NCBI GenBank assembly: GCA_020634555.1
Contig: JACKBK010000021.1
Span: 1 to 61,079 of the forward strand
From: Caldilineae bacterium
Lineage (GTDB): Bacteria; Chloroflexota; Anaerolineae; JAAEKA01
Length of the DNA: 61,079 bases
Direction of reading: 5' to 3'
The stretch's first letter is position 1. The number at the start of each line of letters is the position of its first letter. The notes beneath the pieces are model-generated. The model was not told the origin of the DNA, did not search any database, and saw only the letters and a list, made by a program, of their open reading frames with translations. Made by a program: the position numbers and the translations under genes. Positions 50,758 through 59,487 of this stretch are shown one piece after another.

Positions 50758-52026
50758 ATGACCCTTTCCAACCGACACGCTCCTGGCGGTAAAAGGCTTT
50801 CGGGGCGGCGACAATGGGCGGCGGTTGCAGCAATGGCAATCCTGCTGATCCTGGCAGCGGCCTGCAATCGGCCAACGCCGACGCCCACTCCAACGCCCAC
50901 TGCCACACCGATACCCAGCGCGACGCCAACGGCAACCGAGATGGCAACCGCCGAGGCAACACCGCTCAATACGCCGTCGGCAACAGCCACCGAGGCGCCT
51001 AGCATCGTCGAGCCAACCACCACGGACACACCTGAGCCGCCGACACCTACTCCGACACCCAGCGCGACCCCCTTCCCGCCTGGGCCGGCAAGCAAGCTCG
51101 GCGTCTTCGTCGGCTACAACTATGGGGGCCAGCTATTCGATCTGCTGTCCACCGGCAACGTTGCCGTGGTCAAGACGCTGGAATACGACCCCAACTTCGT
51201 GGCCGAGATGAAACAAATTTCGCCGGACACATTGATTGTCTCCCGCTACACGCCGCTGCCGCTGCCCGATCTCGACAACTGGGACCCCATTGCAGCCGCG
51301 CGCCAGTTTGTTGATCTCCTTCTGCCCATCGCCACCGAGCCGAGCCGCCTGGCCAACATCGACTGCTGGGAAGCCTACAACGAGCCAACCGTGACCACCG
51401 CCGAGCAGATGGCCAGCCTGGCTGTGTTCGAAGCAGAACGGACCCGGCTGCTGGCCGAAGCGGGCATCCGATCCTGTGTTGGCAACTTCGGCACCGGCCA
51501 GCCACCCATGGAGCTGTGGCCGGCTTTCTTCCCTGCTCTGCAGGCGGTCCAACAATACGGCGGCTATCTGGGACTGCACGAATACTCCGCACCGGAGATG
51601 TGGTTCGGCGCCGGCGCAAACCAACTGGAGACGGGCAGCGACGAGGGGGACGAAGGCTGGCTGACGCTGCGCTACCGCAAGGTCTATCGCGACATCCTCG
51701 AGCCGGCCGGGCTGGCGGTTCCGCTAATCATCACCGAAACCGGTGTTGACGGGCTGGTGGCCGGCCGTCCCGGTCCGGCCGGCAAGGGCTGGAAGGATTT
51801 CACGGACTACTGGCGGTCGCAGGGACTGGTCAGCACGCTGCCTGAGGGCTTCTACGTCGAGCAACTGGCCTGGTACGACAGCCATCTGGCCCAGGATGAC
51901 TACGTGCGCGGCGCGGCGATCTACACCCTGGCCGGCCCCATCGGCTGGCAAAGCTACGAGATTCACGGACTGGTCGCAGACATTCTGCGCCAGTATCTGT
52001 CGGTGCATCCCATCCCCTCCCCATAA
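50758..52026 (+). CDS. Glycoside-hydrolase-like (clan GH-A fold) lipoprotein
   Basis: 422 residues from ATG 50758. The lipobox LAAAC ends the signal, and a long Thr/Pro/Ala linker spans about 38-120. The C-terminal 300 residues look like a TIM barrel: KLGVFVGYNYGG, then IDCWEAYNEPTVT (Asn-Glu-Pro, the acid/base Glu of clan GH-A), GYLGLHEYSAPEM, and PLIITETGVDG with Glu at the place of the nucleophile. Both glutamates present suggests an active retaining glycosidase, but the family number is not clear. It may act on the exopolysaccharide made by the genes at 45-49 kb. Confidence 0.75.
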   Translation: MTLSNRHAPGGKRLSGRRQWAAVAAMAILLILAAACNRPTPTPTPTPTATPIPSATPTATEMATAEATPLNTPSATATEAPSIVEPTTTDTPEPPTPTPTPSATPFPPGPASKLGVFVGYNYGGQLFDLLSTGNVAVVKTLEYDPNFVAEMKQISPDTLIVSRYTPLPLPDLDNWDPIAAARQFVDLLLPIATEPSRLANIDCWEAYNEPTVTTAEQMASLAVFEAERTRLLAEAGIRSCVGNFGTGQPPMELWPAFFPALQAVQQYGGYLGLHEYSAPEMWFGAGANQLETGSDEGDEGWLTLRYRKVYRDILEPAGLAVPLIITETGVDGLVAGRPGPAGKGWKDFTDYWRSQGLVSTLPEGFYVEQLAWYDSHLAQDDYVRGAAIYTLAGPIGWQSYEIHGLVADILRQYLSVHPIPSP

Positions 52027-52078
52027 ATCGCGTCAAAAAACTGGTTCTAACTGAGTTTGGGGGCCTCTCAAACGGTTC

Positions 52079-53461
52079 CTATGGCGTCCAGGTTGGCCAG
52101 GCGCCCGATTCGGCCACTCGCTGCATGGTTCCGGTTGCCAGGTCGCGCTCCCAGACCTCGGCCGCAGCCGCCTGTTGCAGGAGAGTTTGTTGGAACAGCA
52201 GGCTACCGCCGTCCGGCGACCACGAGAGCGCGGCATGGCGGATGGCAGGGTCGTCGGTCAATTGTTGCTGGTCCTCCCCGGCGTTGGACATCGTCCAGAT
52301 CTGGCCGCCAGGCCCATCCATGCCAACGCGGCTGAACGCGATGGTGCCGCCGTCAGGGGACCACGTCGGGGAGAAGTCTCCCAATGTCGCCTCAGCGCTG
52401 AGATCGATGGACTGGCCGCTTTCTACGTTCACCCGAAACAGGTGCGAGGTAAACATGCCGTCCTCGCGGGCAACCATGTCGGTCGTCAGCAGAAAAAACC
52501 CATTCGGGCTCCAGACCGGCGGCTCGCCCAACTGGCTGGGAATCTCCAGGTTGCGGCCGTCGAGCAGGTTGTAGGCAGCAATACCCTGTAGATGCGGCGC
52601 CACGAACGCGAGCCACTGTCCGTCCGGTGAGATGCTGGCGCCGAAGCCGAGCCACTGGTTGTCCTCGAACACCGGCGCCGTCTCGCCGGTTTCCACATCC
52701 AACCACCACAGGCGCGGCGGCAACTGGGCGCGCTCCGGGCTAAGCTCCCGTCGCTCGTAGACCAGCCGCTGGACGCGGGCGCCCTCCGGCGTCAGTGTCA
52801 ACTCCGGCGACCAGGCCGGTCCACTGCACGAGGCGTCGGGACACGCCAGCACTTGCCGCCGGCTTTCCCCGTCCAGGCTTGCCAGCCATAACTCGCTGCT
52901 GGAGTCGGGGTGCACGACCGCATAGGCGACAGACGTTCCATCGGGGGTCACATCGTAATCCCAAACACCCGCTTCCTCTTCGGTGAGCTGCCTCGATACG
53001 CCGTCGGATGCAGGATCGGACACGACAAGCTGGTGGCGATCGGCCGCATCGGGAGCCATGAACACGATCTTCGGATGGCCGGTGGTAAACTGCCACCGGA
53101 CCGAGTGGCGTGTGCGCGGTCCGTCGGCGCTTGACAGACCTTCGGGCACGGTGACGGTGTAAATGGTGTTCGGCTGCAACGGCTGGGTCGGGTAGAACTT
53201 CAGCGTTTCGCCGTCCCACTGCGCTGTGCCGCTGGTGGCTGGCTCGATGTTGAGCGCGCGCAGGTTTCCTGTCAGGATAAGTTGTTGGTCGAACGCGACC
53301 TGAATCTGTGAGCGGACCGGCACGTTCTCAGCGCCGTCTGGCGGGCTGAAGCTGACAACACGCACGCCGACACGATCGCCGCGCACCACAATCAGGCCCG
53401 TCAACCCCAGAAACGCGGCCAGGATCACGAACACAAAGCGGTCGAAGGACGTCAACTTCAT
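52079..53461 (-). CDS. Membrane-anchored Ig-like plus TolB/WD40-like beta-propeller protein
   Basis: 460 residues from ATG 53461, overlapping the stop of the upstream gene (ATGA). One N-terminal membrane anchor (about 7-28), then a Big_5 Ig-like domain (about 35-130: FSPPDGAENVPVRSQIQVAF, PLQPNTIYTVTVPEGL), then PD40-type propeller repeats: DVTPDGTSVAYAV, SISPDGQWLAFVA, VWSPNGFFLL, TWSPDGGTIAFSR, SWSPDGGSLLFQ. These domains bind peptides or glycans and mediate contacts outside the membrane. Co-transcribed with the permease pair, but any part in zinc handling is unproven. Confidence 0.85.
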   Translation of the reverse strand: MKLTSFDRFVFVILAAFLGLTGLIVVRGDRVGVRVVSFSPPDGAENVPVRSQIQVAFDQQLILTGNLRALNIEPATSGTAQWDGETLKFYPTQPLQPNTIYTVTVPEGLSSADGPRTRHSVRWQFTTGHPKIVFMAPDAADRHQLVVSDPASDGVSRQLTEEEAGVWDYDVTPDGTSVAYAVVHPDSSSELWLASLDGESRRQVLACPDASCSGPAWSPELTLTPEGARVQRLVYERRELSPERAQLPPRLWWLDVETGETAPVFEDNQWLGFGASISPDGQWLAFVAPHLQGIAAYNLLDGRNLEIPSQLGEPPVWSPNGFFLLTTDMVAREDGMFTSHLFRVNVESGQSIDLSAEATLGDFSPTWSPDGGTIAFSRVGMDGPGGQIWTMSNAGEDQQQLTDDPAIRHAALSWSPDGGSLLFQQTLLQQAAAAEVWERDLATGTMQRVAESGAWPTWTP

Positions 53462-54219
53462 GGAAACAGGTAAGGTTGGTTGGGCGGGTCGGTGGGCTGG
53501 ACCTGCTGCGCCACCAGAATCGGCGTCTTCTGTCCATCGAACTCGCCGGCCTGGAATGCGCCGGAAACCTCGACCCACGAGTCGGTCTTCAACGATGCAG
53601 CGTCCGGCCACTGCACGATCAGGCCGATGGGCGTCGCGTCGGCCACGCAGCAACTGACGATGAACCGGCTGACCATGAACGTGTCGTCGGCAAAGCGGCC
53701 GTCGCGGTAGACAAAACCGACAACCTCGGCCTCCTGGCCATCGAACGCCTGCGGATCATTTTTCGCGTCGAAGGCGACCAGCCAGTCGAGCAGGTTCTTC
53801 TTGTGGTCCGACGAGGCTACCTGGCTGGACTTGGGCGCCACAGCTGAGCTCAGGCCGCTGACGCTCACCTCACGGTCCGCCATAGCCGTCGCGCCCAGCG
53901 GCCTCGGTGGGATGAGGGTGCCAAGAACGATCGGAAGGAGGATCAGGAGCAGGCCGATGCGTGACAGATTGTGGCTATGGTCGTGGTGGTCGTGATGGTC
54001 GTGATCCGCGTGGTCATGGTCTTCGCCGGCGTGGCTGGAGCGAGCCGCCTGAGACTCGAACAGATACCCGGCCGCCACCAGGAAGAAGCCGATTCCTGCC
54101 AACAACGTGAGCCACACAAAGCGCGAGTTGATGTAGAAGAAGATTGTCCCGTTGTTGAGGCGGCTGATAAGAAAGAAGCCGAGGCCGATCAGAACCAGCC
54201 CCTTGACGCCGTTTTTCAT
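53458..54219 (-). CDS. TIGR03943/DUF1980 permease subunit (YcgQ-like) with a His-rich loop
   Basis: 253 residues from ATG 54219, overlapping the upstream permease gene by four bases. Two to three membrane segments (about 8-25, 33-52, 82-102) flank a histidine/aspartate-rich loop (HDHADHDHHDHHDHSH, about 66-81) that looks like a metal trap. The soluble C-terminal domain has FVYRDGRFADDTFMVSRFIV, CCVADATPIGLIV and WVEVSGAF, the conserved part of the family. YcgQ and YcgR-like proteins occur as a pair and are candidate zinc transporters or chaperones. The operator near the permease start supports metal control. Confidence 0.87.
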   Translation of the reverse strand: MKNGVKGLVLIGLGFFLISRLNNGTIFFYINSRFVWLTLLAGIGFFLVAAGYLFESQAARSSHAGEDHDHADHDHHDHHDHSHNLSRIGLLLILLPIVLGTLIPPRPLGATAMADREVSVSGLSSAVAPKSSQVASSDHKKNLLDWLVAFDAKNDPQAFDGQEAEVVGFVYRDGRFADDTFMVSRFIVSCCVADATPIGLIVQWPDAASLKTDSWVEVSGAFQAGEFDGQKTPILVAQQVQPTDPPNQPYLFP

Positions 54220-55151
54220 CGCAAGACTCCTACATTGAAGTTCAGGAAAACCCCCAGGAACAACGCCATTACAAACGGCAGAAGCACCAGATAGGCTACC
54301 TTGCGGCGCTGGAACACACCCAGAAACATGGCAGTGCTCTTGATATCCACCATCGGGCCAAAGACCAGGAATGCCAGGATCGACGCCGGGGTAAACGTGC
54401 CGACAAAGGCCAGCGCCACAAAGGCGTCCACCGTCGAGCATACCGACAACACAAAAGCCAACGCCAGCATCACGATCACCGAAGTCACCGGCCCCTGTCC
54501 AATGGCAGTCAGCGTCGATTGCGGAATCAACGTTTGCATGGCAGCCGCCAGCAAGCATCCAATCACCAGATAGCGCGTCATGTCGAGGAAGTCGTCACCG
54601 GCGACCCTGAGCGCGCTGGGCAACCGCTGGCGAATCGTCGGATGCTCACCGGAGCTAACGGCAGGTGGCTCGTCCATAGCATCCTCGGGGTGTTCCGTGG
54701 TCGGCAACAGAACCTCGTCTCGCCTGGCCAGCTGAAAGATCAGTCCGATGGAAAAAGCGATAACGAACGTGAACGCGATCCGCCCCACCAGGATTGGGCT
54801 CCAGCCGAACGCTGCGTAGGTGCTCAGCATCACCACCGGGTTGATGACTGGTGCTGCCATCAAAAACGCGATGCCGACCGGCAAAGCCAGCCCTTTTCCA
54901 TAGAGCCGCCGGGTCACCGGAACGACGCCGCACTCGCAGACTGGAAACACCATGCCCATCGAGGTTCCTGCCAGCGCCGCCAGAATCGGCTGATGCGGCA
55001 CGATCCGATGCAGCGTCTCGCGGCCAAGGAAGATCTCGATCAGCCCTGCAACCACCGATCCGGCGAGAAGAAACGGAACCGCTTCGATGAAGATACCCAA
55101 GAAGATTGTAACGAACACCTGAAGGCGTTCCAACACCACGTTGAGGTCCAT
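54216..55151 (-). CDS. Permease of the DUF318/ArsP_2 family (YcgR-like)
   Basis: 311 residues from ATG 55151; no ribosome site is present and the -10 box lies only eight bases away (leaderless). Eight or so membrane segments in two halves. The metal-site motif GMVFPVCECGVVPVTRRLYG with CxCG is diagnostic; MAAPVINPVVM and the second-half VCSTVDAFVALAF and GPMVDIKSTAMF complete the pattern. Family members export or import metal or metalloid species. Its partner subunit follows, and the ZnuA-like gene lies on the other side of a shared control region. Confidence 0.9.
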   Translation of the reverse strand: MDLNVVLERLQVFVTIFLGIFIEAVPFLLAGSVVAGLIEIFLGRETLHRIVPHQPILAALAGTSMGMVFPVCECGVVPVTRRLYGKGLALPVGIAFLMAAPVINPVVMLSTYAAFGWSPILVGRIAFTFVIAFSIGLIFQLARRDEVLLPTTEHPEDAMDEPPAVSSGEHPTIRQRLPSALRVAGDDFLDMTRYLVIGCLLAAAMQTLIPQSTLTAIGQGPVTSVIVMLALAFVLSVCSTVDAFVALAFVGTFTPASILAFLVFGPMVDIKSTAMFLGVFQRRKVAYLVLLPFVMALFLGVFLNFNVGVLR

Positions 55152-55159
55152 GGTGCGTG

Positions 55160-55188
55160 ATTATAGGCCACCTATCACAGATGGTAAA
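55160..55188 (-). promoter_or_regulatory. Leaderless promoter of the permease operon
   Basis: On the minus strand: TTTACC (55188-55183), 17-bp spacer, TATAAT (55165-55160). The ATG begins at 55151, so the transcript starts at or within about three bases of it. Confidence 0.6.
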
Positions 55189-55210
55189 GATTTCCGAGGT
55201 AGCAACAAAC

Positions 55211-55238
55211 TTGACAACTGGCCGATACTCCCTACAAT
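55211..55238 (+). promoter_or_regulatory. Promoter of the ZnuA-like gene
   Basis: TTGACA (55211-55216), 16-bp spacer, TACAAT (55233-55238). The start point would be near 55245, inside the palindromic operator. Confidence 0.75.
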
Positions 55239-55270
55239 TGAGACTCAATCTCAATGAGATTGAGTCTCAA
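55238..55270. promoter_or_regulatory. 33-bp palindromic operator, Fur/Zur-type candidate
   Basis: TTGAGACTCAATCTCA (55238-55253), one central A, TGAGATTGAGTCTCAA (55255-55270): 16 bp perfect arms. It contains three smaller palindromes (TTGAG-A-CTCAA, TCTCAATGAGA, TTGAG-T-CTCAA). It covers the transcription start of the ZnuA-like gene and is about 85 bp from that of the permease operon. Confidence 0.75.
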
Positions 55271-55392
55271 CTACGCGATTCGGTCCGAAAAGTGCTGCTG
55301 GTTGTACACGCTCGTGATGCCGGTACCGAGGCAAACTCAGACGGCACAACCCTCAGTACAACACGGACGGATCAACCCATCAGGAGGAAATG

Positions 55393-56379
55393 ATGCGGAA
55401 TCGTCTATTGGCAACACTGTCTATTGTCTTGCTCGCTCTCGCGATCACCGGCTGTGGAAGTACTGCTTCCCAGGAACAGGTAGCCCCGACGGCGCCAACT
55501 ACACAGGATGCAACGCCCGTCGCTGCCGACCAACTGAAGGTCATCGCCACGACCACCATCGTGGGCGACGTGGTGCGCAATGTAGGCGGTGAGGCCATCG
55601 ACCTGACGGTGCTGTTGCCCATCGGCGCCGATCCCCATGGATTCGAGCCGGCCCCCGCTGACATCGCCGCGGTCAACAGTGCTGACCTTGTCTTCATCAA
55701 CGGTCTTGAACTGGAGCACTTTCTGGAACCGCTGCTGGAAAACGCGGGCGGTGGCGCTCCTATCATCGCTGTCTCCGACGGGATCACACCGATCGATGGC
55801 ACCGAGGAACACGAGGAAGATACCAGCCATGCCGACGAGGACGACCATGGCGGCAACGATCCCCACACGTGGACCGACCCCAACAATGTCATGGTTTGGG
55901 TGGACAACATCCAGCAGACGCTCAGCCAGCTTGATCCAGCCAACGAGCAAAGCTACGCGGCCAACGCGACGGCTTACAAGGCTGAGCTGCAAACGCTGGA
56001 CGGCTGGATCCGCGGGCAGGTCAGCCGGGTTTCTGAAGACAACCGCAAGCTCGTCACCGACCACGCGGTCTTCGGCTACTTCGCCAACCAGTACGGATTC
56101 GAGCAAACAGGCGCCGTGATTCCGGGCTACAGCACACTGTCAGAGCCATCAGCGCAGGATGTAGCTCGCCTGGAAGATACCTTGCGCAGCTTTGGCGTAC
56201 GTGCGATCTTCGTCGGCAACACGATCAACGAGGCGTTGGCCCAGCGCGTCGCCGACGACCTTGCTATCCAGCTTGTCCAGATCTACACCGGCTCACTGAG
56301 CGCCGCGGACGGACCGGCTGCTAGCTATCTGGACTATATGCGCTATAATACAGAAGCGATTGTCAACGCTTTGCAGTAG
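55393..56379 (+). CDS. znuA: Zinc/manganese ABC transporter substrate-binding lipoprotein (ZnuA-like)
   Basis: 328 residues; ATG 55393 has AGGAGG at five bases, ATG 55390 at two. The lipobox LAITGC ends the signal. Cluster A-1 fold: VIATTTIVGDVVRNVGG, first metal His in GADPHGFEPAPADI, an acidic His-rich loop (HEEDTSHADEDDHGG, about 137-153), second His in DPHTWTDPNN, third in VTDHAVFGYFANQYGF, and Asp/Glu late in the C-lobe. The His-rich loop is typical of zinc members. No znuB or znuC follows, which is odd; the binding protein may serve a transporter encoded elsewhere or work with the divergent permease. Confidence 0.88.
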   Translation: MRNRLLATLSIVLLALAITGCGSTASQEQVAPTAPTTQDATPVAADQLKVIATTTIVGDVVRNVGGEAIDLTVLLPIGADPHGFEPAPADIAAVNSADLVFINGLELEHFLEPLLENAGGGAPIIAVSDGITPIDGTEEHEEDTSHADEDDHGGNDPHTWTDPNNVMVWVDNIQQTLSQLDPANEQSYAANATAYKAELQTLDGWIRGQVSRVSEDNRKLVTDHAVFGYFANQYGFEQTGAVIPGYSTLSEPSAQDVARLEDTLRSFGVRAIFVGNTINEALAQRVADDLAIQLVQIYTGSLSAADGPAASYLDYMRYNTEAIVNALQ

Positions 56380-56422
56380 ACTACAGGCAAGCCTGCCAGC
56401 TACTGCGATAGGAGAGTGCCAA

Positions 56423-56644
56423 GTGAAACAACGAAACTGGGCCGAGCTTAGCGCCTGGCAAAAAGGGTTATTGGGGCTGGTCGGGCTGATCCAGATACTG
56501 CTGCTGGCAGCCGCGCTGCTGGATCTGCGCCGCAGGCCCGCCGAGCAGGTTCGCGGCAGCAAGAAACTCTGGACATTGGTGGCCTTCATCAACTATGTCG
56601 GCCCGCTGGCTTACTTCCTGGTAGGCCGCAAGCGCGGCGGATGA
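56423..56644 (+). CDS. PLDc_N-type small membrane protein
   Basis: 73 residues from GTG 56423 with GGAGAG upstream. Two membrane segments: KGLLGLVGLIQILLLAAALL and WTLVAFINYVGPLAYFLVG, the latter followed by RKRGG; this is the phospholipase D-nuclease N-terminal membrane pattern (PF13396 type), which occurs alone in many Gram-positive and Chloroflexota genomes, where no enzymatic activity is known. It follows the ZnuA-like gene after 43 bp and meets the convergent 31-residue peptide gene end to end. Confidence 0.8.
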   Translation: MKQRNWAELSAWQKGLLGLVGLIQILLLAAALLDLRRRPAEQVRGSKKLWTLVAFINYVGPLAYFLVGRKRGG

Positions 56645-56740
56645 TCAGCGCGACCGGCTGGGACGCATCAGCGAGATGCCCATCACCAGCCCGATAATGA
56701 AGGACACCAGCATCAGGATTACAATCGACTCCATGGTCAT
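56645..56740 (-). CDS. 31-residue single-span membrane peptide at the end of the PadR/ABC operon
   Basis: ATG at 56740 has a strong GGGAGG ribosome site eight bases upstream and follows the ATPase stop by 20 bp. The peptide has a hydrophobic span (residues 6-25, IVILMLVSFIIGLVMGISLM) between a short acidic N-terminus and a basic tail RPSRSR, so the tail should be cytoplasmic. It ends TGA one base after the convergent gene end. Short single-span peptides next to ABC exporters often modify their activity. Too short for routine annotation; no known homologue is recognised. Confidence 0.6.
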   Translation of the reverse strand: MTMESIVILMLVSFIIGLVMGISLMRPSRSR

Positions 56741-56760
56741 CGTGGGGTCCTCCCTTTCCG

Positions 56761-57501
56761 TCAAGCCAGTTCTGCCAGCACCTCGCGCCCTGAGCGGCCC
56801 GGCTGCATGGCAGTCTCCTTGACGATCCGCCCATCGCGCAGGCTCAGCACGCGATCGGCCTGGCTGGCCACCCGCAGGTCGTGGGTGGCCAGAATGACGC
56901 CGTGCTCACCGCTGTCGGCCAGCGCGCGCAGCCGGCCGACGATGTGGCGGGCGGTAGCCGTGTCCAGATTGGCCGTTGGCTCGTCGGCCAGGATCAGCGG
57001 CGGATTGGTGGCCAGCGCGCGGGCGATGGCAGCCAACTGCTGCTGGCCGCCTGACAACTCTGATGGGTAGCGCTCGGCCAGTTCCGGCAGGCCGAAGTCG
57101 TCCAACAGATAGTCGGTGCGCTGGGCAGCGTCGTAGGGTGGGCGGCGAGTCATGAGCTGCAGCGGCAGACGGACGTTCTGGCGAACGGTGAACCCGCTGA
57201 ACAGGTTGTAGCTCTGGTAGACCATGCCCACAGCCCGCAGCCGCAGATCGGCCACTGCGTCGTCATCCATATCCTCCAGCGACTCTCCCAGCAGGATCAC
57301 CGACCCGTTGTCGGCCGGCTCGATTCCCGCCAGTATTCCCAGCAACGTCGTCTTGCCGCTGCCGGTAGGACCAACCAGCGCCACGAACTCCCCGGCGCGC
57401 ACCGCCATATCCACGCCGTCCAACGCCCGCACTGCACCGGTCTGCGTCTGATATGCCTTGCTTAGCTTGCTTGCCTGTACCAGCACTTCTTGCTTGTTCA
57501 T
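56761..57501 (-). CDS. MacB/LolD-type ABC transporter ATPase
   Basis: 246 residues from ATG 57501 (GAGGAG just upstream). Walker A GPTGSGKTTLL, Q-loop VYQSYNLFSGFTV, signature LSGGQQQLAAIARAL, Walker B LILADEPTANLD, and switch His ILATHDLRV are all intact. It pairs with the ten-segment FtsX-type permease encoded before it. The operon is led by a PadR repressor, as in drug- or peptide-responsive exporters of Firmicutes and Chloroflexota. Confidence 0.95.
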   Translation of the reverse strand: MNKQEVLVQASKLSKAYQTQTGAVRALDGVDMAVRAGEFVALVGPTGSGKTTLLGILAGIEPADNGSVILLGESLEDMDDDAVADLRLRAVGMVYQSYNLFSGFTVRQNVRLPLQLMTRRPPYDAAQRTDYLLDDFGLPELAERYPSELSGGQQQLAAIARALATNPPLILADEPTANLDTATARHIVGRLRALADSGEHGVILATHDLRVASQADRVLSLRDGRIVKETAMQPGRSGREVLAELA

Positions 57502-57545
57502 AATCTCCTCGATAAATTTCGGGCTCATTTGGCCAGTCACCGTAC

Positions 57546-58910
57546 TTAGCCGGTCAGCCACGGCTGGTCACGCAGCGAGGCCGCCGGCGGCTGGCGCGCG
57601 ATCAGCCACAGAACCGGCAGCGCGCCGATCCAGGCCGTCGTCAACGCAGCCATCACGTCCAGCAAGGCGATGGCTGCCACGGTCGCCGCTCGGGTCTGGG
57701 ACGCTTCGGATCCGACCAGCGACCACGCTACAACCGCCAACATCGCGCCCAACATGCCGCCAGCCACCGCGACGATCCCATTCTCCAGCAGAATCAACCC
57801 ACGGACACGGCTGCGGCGCGCGCCCAGCGCGGCCAGCAATCCCAGTTCCTGGCGACGTTCCAGCGCCGCCAGCGCCGACGTTGTCAGCACCAAACTGGCG
57901 CAGGCAACCAGCAACATAGCCGCCACCCAGAGCGGAAAGGTGGCCGGCACGTCTCCGCTCACCCAGCCCAACGCGGCCAACCCAACGCCCAGTGCACCGG
58001 CTGTCATCGCCAGCGTCATGCCGGCGGTTTGGCGACGATGGCGCGCCAACCCCTGCACCGCCAGCGCCCAAAGCGGCCAGTTGGCCGGTTCCGGCAGCCT
58101 CCAATAGAAGCGCGTCAGCAGCCAGCTTCCAACGTTGAGCAAGGTGGCCAGCACGACAGCCAGGATAGCCAGCGTGACCCCGGCCTGCCAGCCCACCGCC
58201 AGCACGCCCAGCAACAGCGTCAACACCCCGGTGAACAGGATGCCCAGCGTGGAGAAGCGCCACTGGCCCCAGTCGCGCATCCAGTGCTTGCGCGGCCGAA
58301 GACTGAGCACGCTAAGCGGCCGCAGCCCGGTGCTGATCCCGGTAACGCCAACGAAGAGCAGCGTCGCCAGCAGCCCCGCCAGCGCGCCGATCACAAAAGG
58401 CCAAAAAAAGAGGCGAAACCCAGGTTCCAGTCCCAGATAATCCCTCGCCGGCAGCCAACTCACCACGCTGAGCGCCAGTCCAAGCAGGACGCCGAAGAAT
58501 GTCCCCAGCGCCGCCAACCCCATGGCCTCCAGCAACAACAGCGAAGTCAGCTCCAGACGGCTGAGGCCGAGGCTAAGCAGCAACGCCAGATCGTCCAGCC
58601 GCCGCTCGACGCTGGCCAGATAGGCGTTGCTCAGGCCGAGGCAGCCCACCAGCAGTGTCACCAACCCGGTGCCCACCAGCACGCCGGCCGGTGTGACGGC
58701 GTCCAGCAATGCCGGCGGCAGTATCCAGCCAAATTGAGCCGCGGAGTAGCTCAGCTCGCGCACACGCCAGGCGATCTGCAGCCAGGCCACCAGCGCGGCC
58801 ACGCCCGGCGCCAGGCCAAGCAGCGCCAGTCCTGCCAGCGGCCAATCGCGCCGCACGCTGGCCGCGAGAAAGCCGGGCGCCAGCCGCAGCAGCCTTCCGG
58901 CCCGTTTCAC
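57546..58910 (-). CDS. FtsX-like ABC transporter permease, two FtsX units fused
   Basis: 454 residues from GTG 58910, overlapping the PadR stop (GTGA). Roughly ten membrane segments and two FtsX coupling regions: VERRLDDLALLLSLGLSRLE (about 105-125) and LERRQELGLLAALGARRSRV (about 350-370), each followed by two hydrophobic spans. No large extracytoplasmic domain is present, unlike MacB. With the ATPase it would form an exporter or a mechanotransmission complex. Regulated from the PadR promoter at 59.5 kb. Confidence 0.88.
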   Translation of the reverse strand: MKRAGRLLRLAPGFLAASVRRDWPLAGLALLGLAPGVAALVAWLQIAWRVRELSYSAAQFGWILPPALLDAVTPAGVLVGTGLVTLLVGCLGLSNAYLASVERRLDDLALLLSLGLSRLELTSLLLLEAMGLAALGTFFGVLLGLALSVVSWLPARDYLGLEPGFRLFFWPFVIGALAGLLATLLFVGVTGISTGLRPLSVLSLRPRKHWMRDWGQWRFSTLGILFTGVLTLLLGVLAVGWQAGVTLAILAVVLATLLNVGSWLLTRFYWRLPEPANWPLWALAVQGLARHRRQTAGMTLAMTAGALGVGLAALGWVSGDVPATFPLWVAAMLLVACASLVLTTSALAALERRQELGLLAALGARRSRVRGLILLENGIVAVAGGMLGAMLAVVAWSLVGSEASQTRAATVAAIALLDVMAALTTAWIGALPVLWLIARQPPAASLRDQPWLTG

Positions 58911-59464
58911 AGGACGCCTCCAGCAAAGACACCGTCGGGGCCTAGCAGACGATCCTCGCAACGATCGAGCCAGGTCAGGTCCGCCTCGGCGTGCAGAATC
59001 GCCCCTTCGATGAGGCTGGCCGCCACCCCATCGCCGGCCGCTTCGGCCTCCGCCAACGCGCGCTCCAGATCGCGCAGGTACTGCAGATTTACCTCGCGCT
59101 GTTGCCACAGCAGCTCAGCCAGACGATCCGGCTCACGCAGCACGGCCGCCAGCACCGTCAGTTTGAGGTAAAAATCGTCCTTGAGCTTGCGGCTGCTGCG
59201 CACCGGCTTGCTTGTCCAGTCGGCCAGCTCCTGCTCGCCCGCCTCGGTGAGCCGCAGCCGCTTTTGGTCGGGCAGGCTTTCCTGCATCACCCGCGCCTCC
59301 AGTTCGACCAGGCTGGCGTCTTGCAGGGCGCGCAGGTTGTTGTAGACCTGCGCCTGCTGCAAGGGCCACAGTAGCCCGATGGCGTCGTCGTAGCGTTTTT
59401 TCAGCTCGTAGCCGTAGCTTGGCTCCTCGGCCAGGAGGGCCAGAAAGGCGTGTTTGATACTCAT
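58907..59464 (-). CDS. PadR-family transcriptional regulator
   Basis: 185 residues from ATG 59464. N-terminal winged helix: SIKHAFLALLAEEPSYGYEL, AQVYNNLRALQDASLVELEA, RLRLTEAGEQELADW. The C-terminal half (about 100-175) is the PadR coiled-coil dimer domain. PadR proteins repress transporter genes and let go on binding a small molecule. An 18-bp palindrome overlapping its own -10 is the probable operator, so it controls itself and the two ABC genes and the small peptide behind it. Confidence 0.93.
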   Translation of the reverse strand: MSIKHAFLALLAEEPSYGYELKKRYDDAIGLLWPLQQAQVYNNLRALQDASLVELEARVMQESLPDQKRLRLTEAGEQELADWTSKPVRSSRKLKDDFYLKLTVLAAVLREPDRLAELLWQQREVNLQYLRDLERALAEAEAAGDGVAASLIEGAILHAEADLTWLDRCEDRLLGPDGVFAGGVL

Positions 59465-59487
59465 GGTGGTTTACTAACTATGCTAAC

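Noticed and set aside
58029..59171. 380-codon plus-strand frame opposite the permease and PadR genes
   Set aside because: Gln/Arg/Pro-rich shadow; the minus strand genes have overlapping starts and stops and clear motifs.
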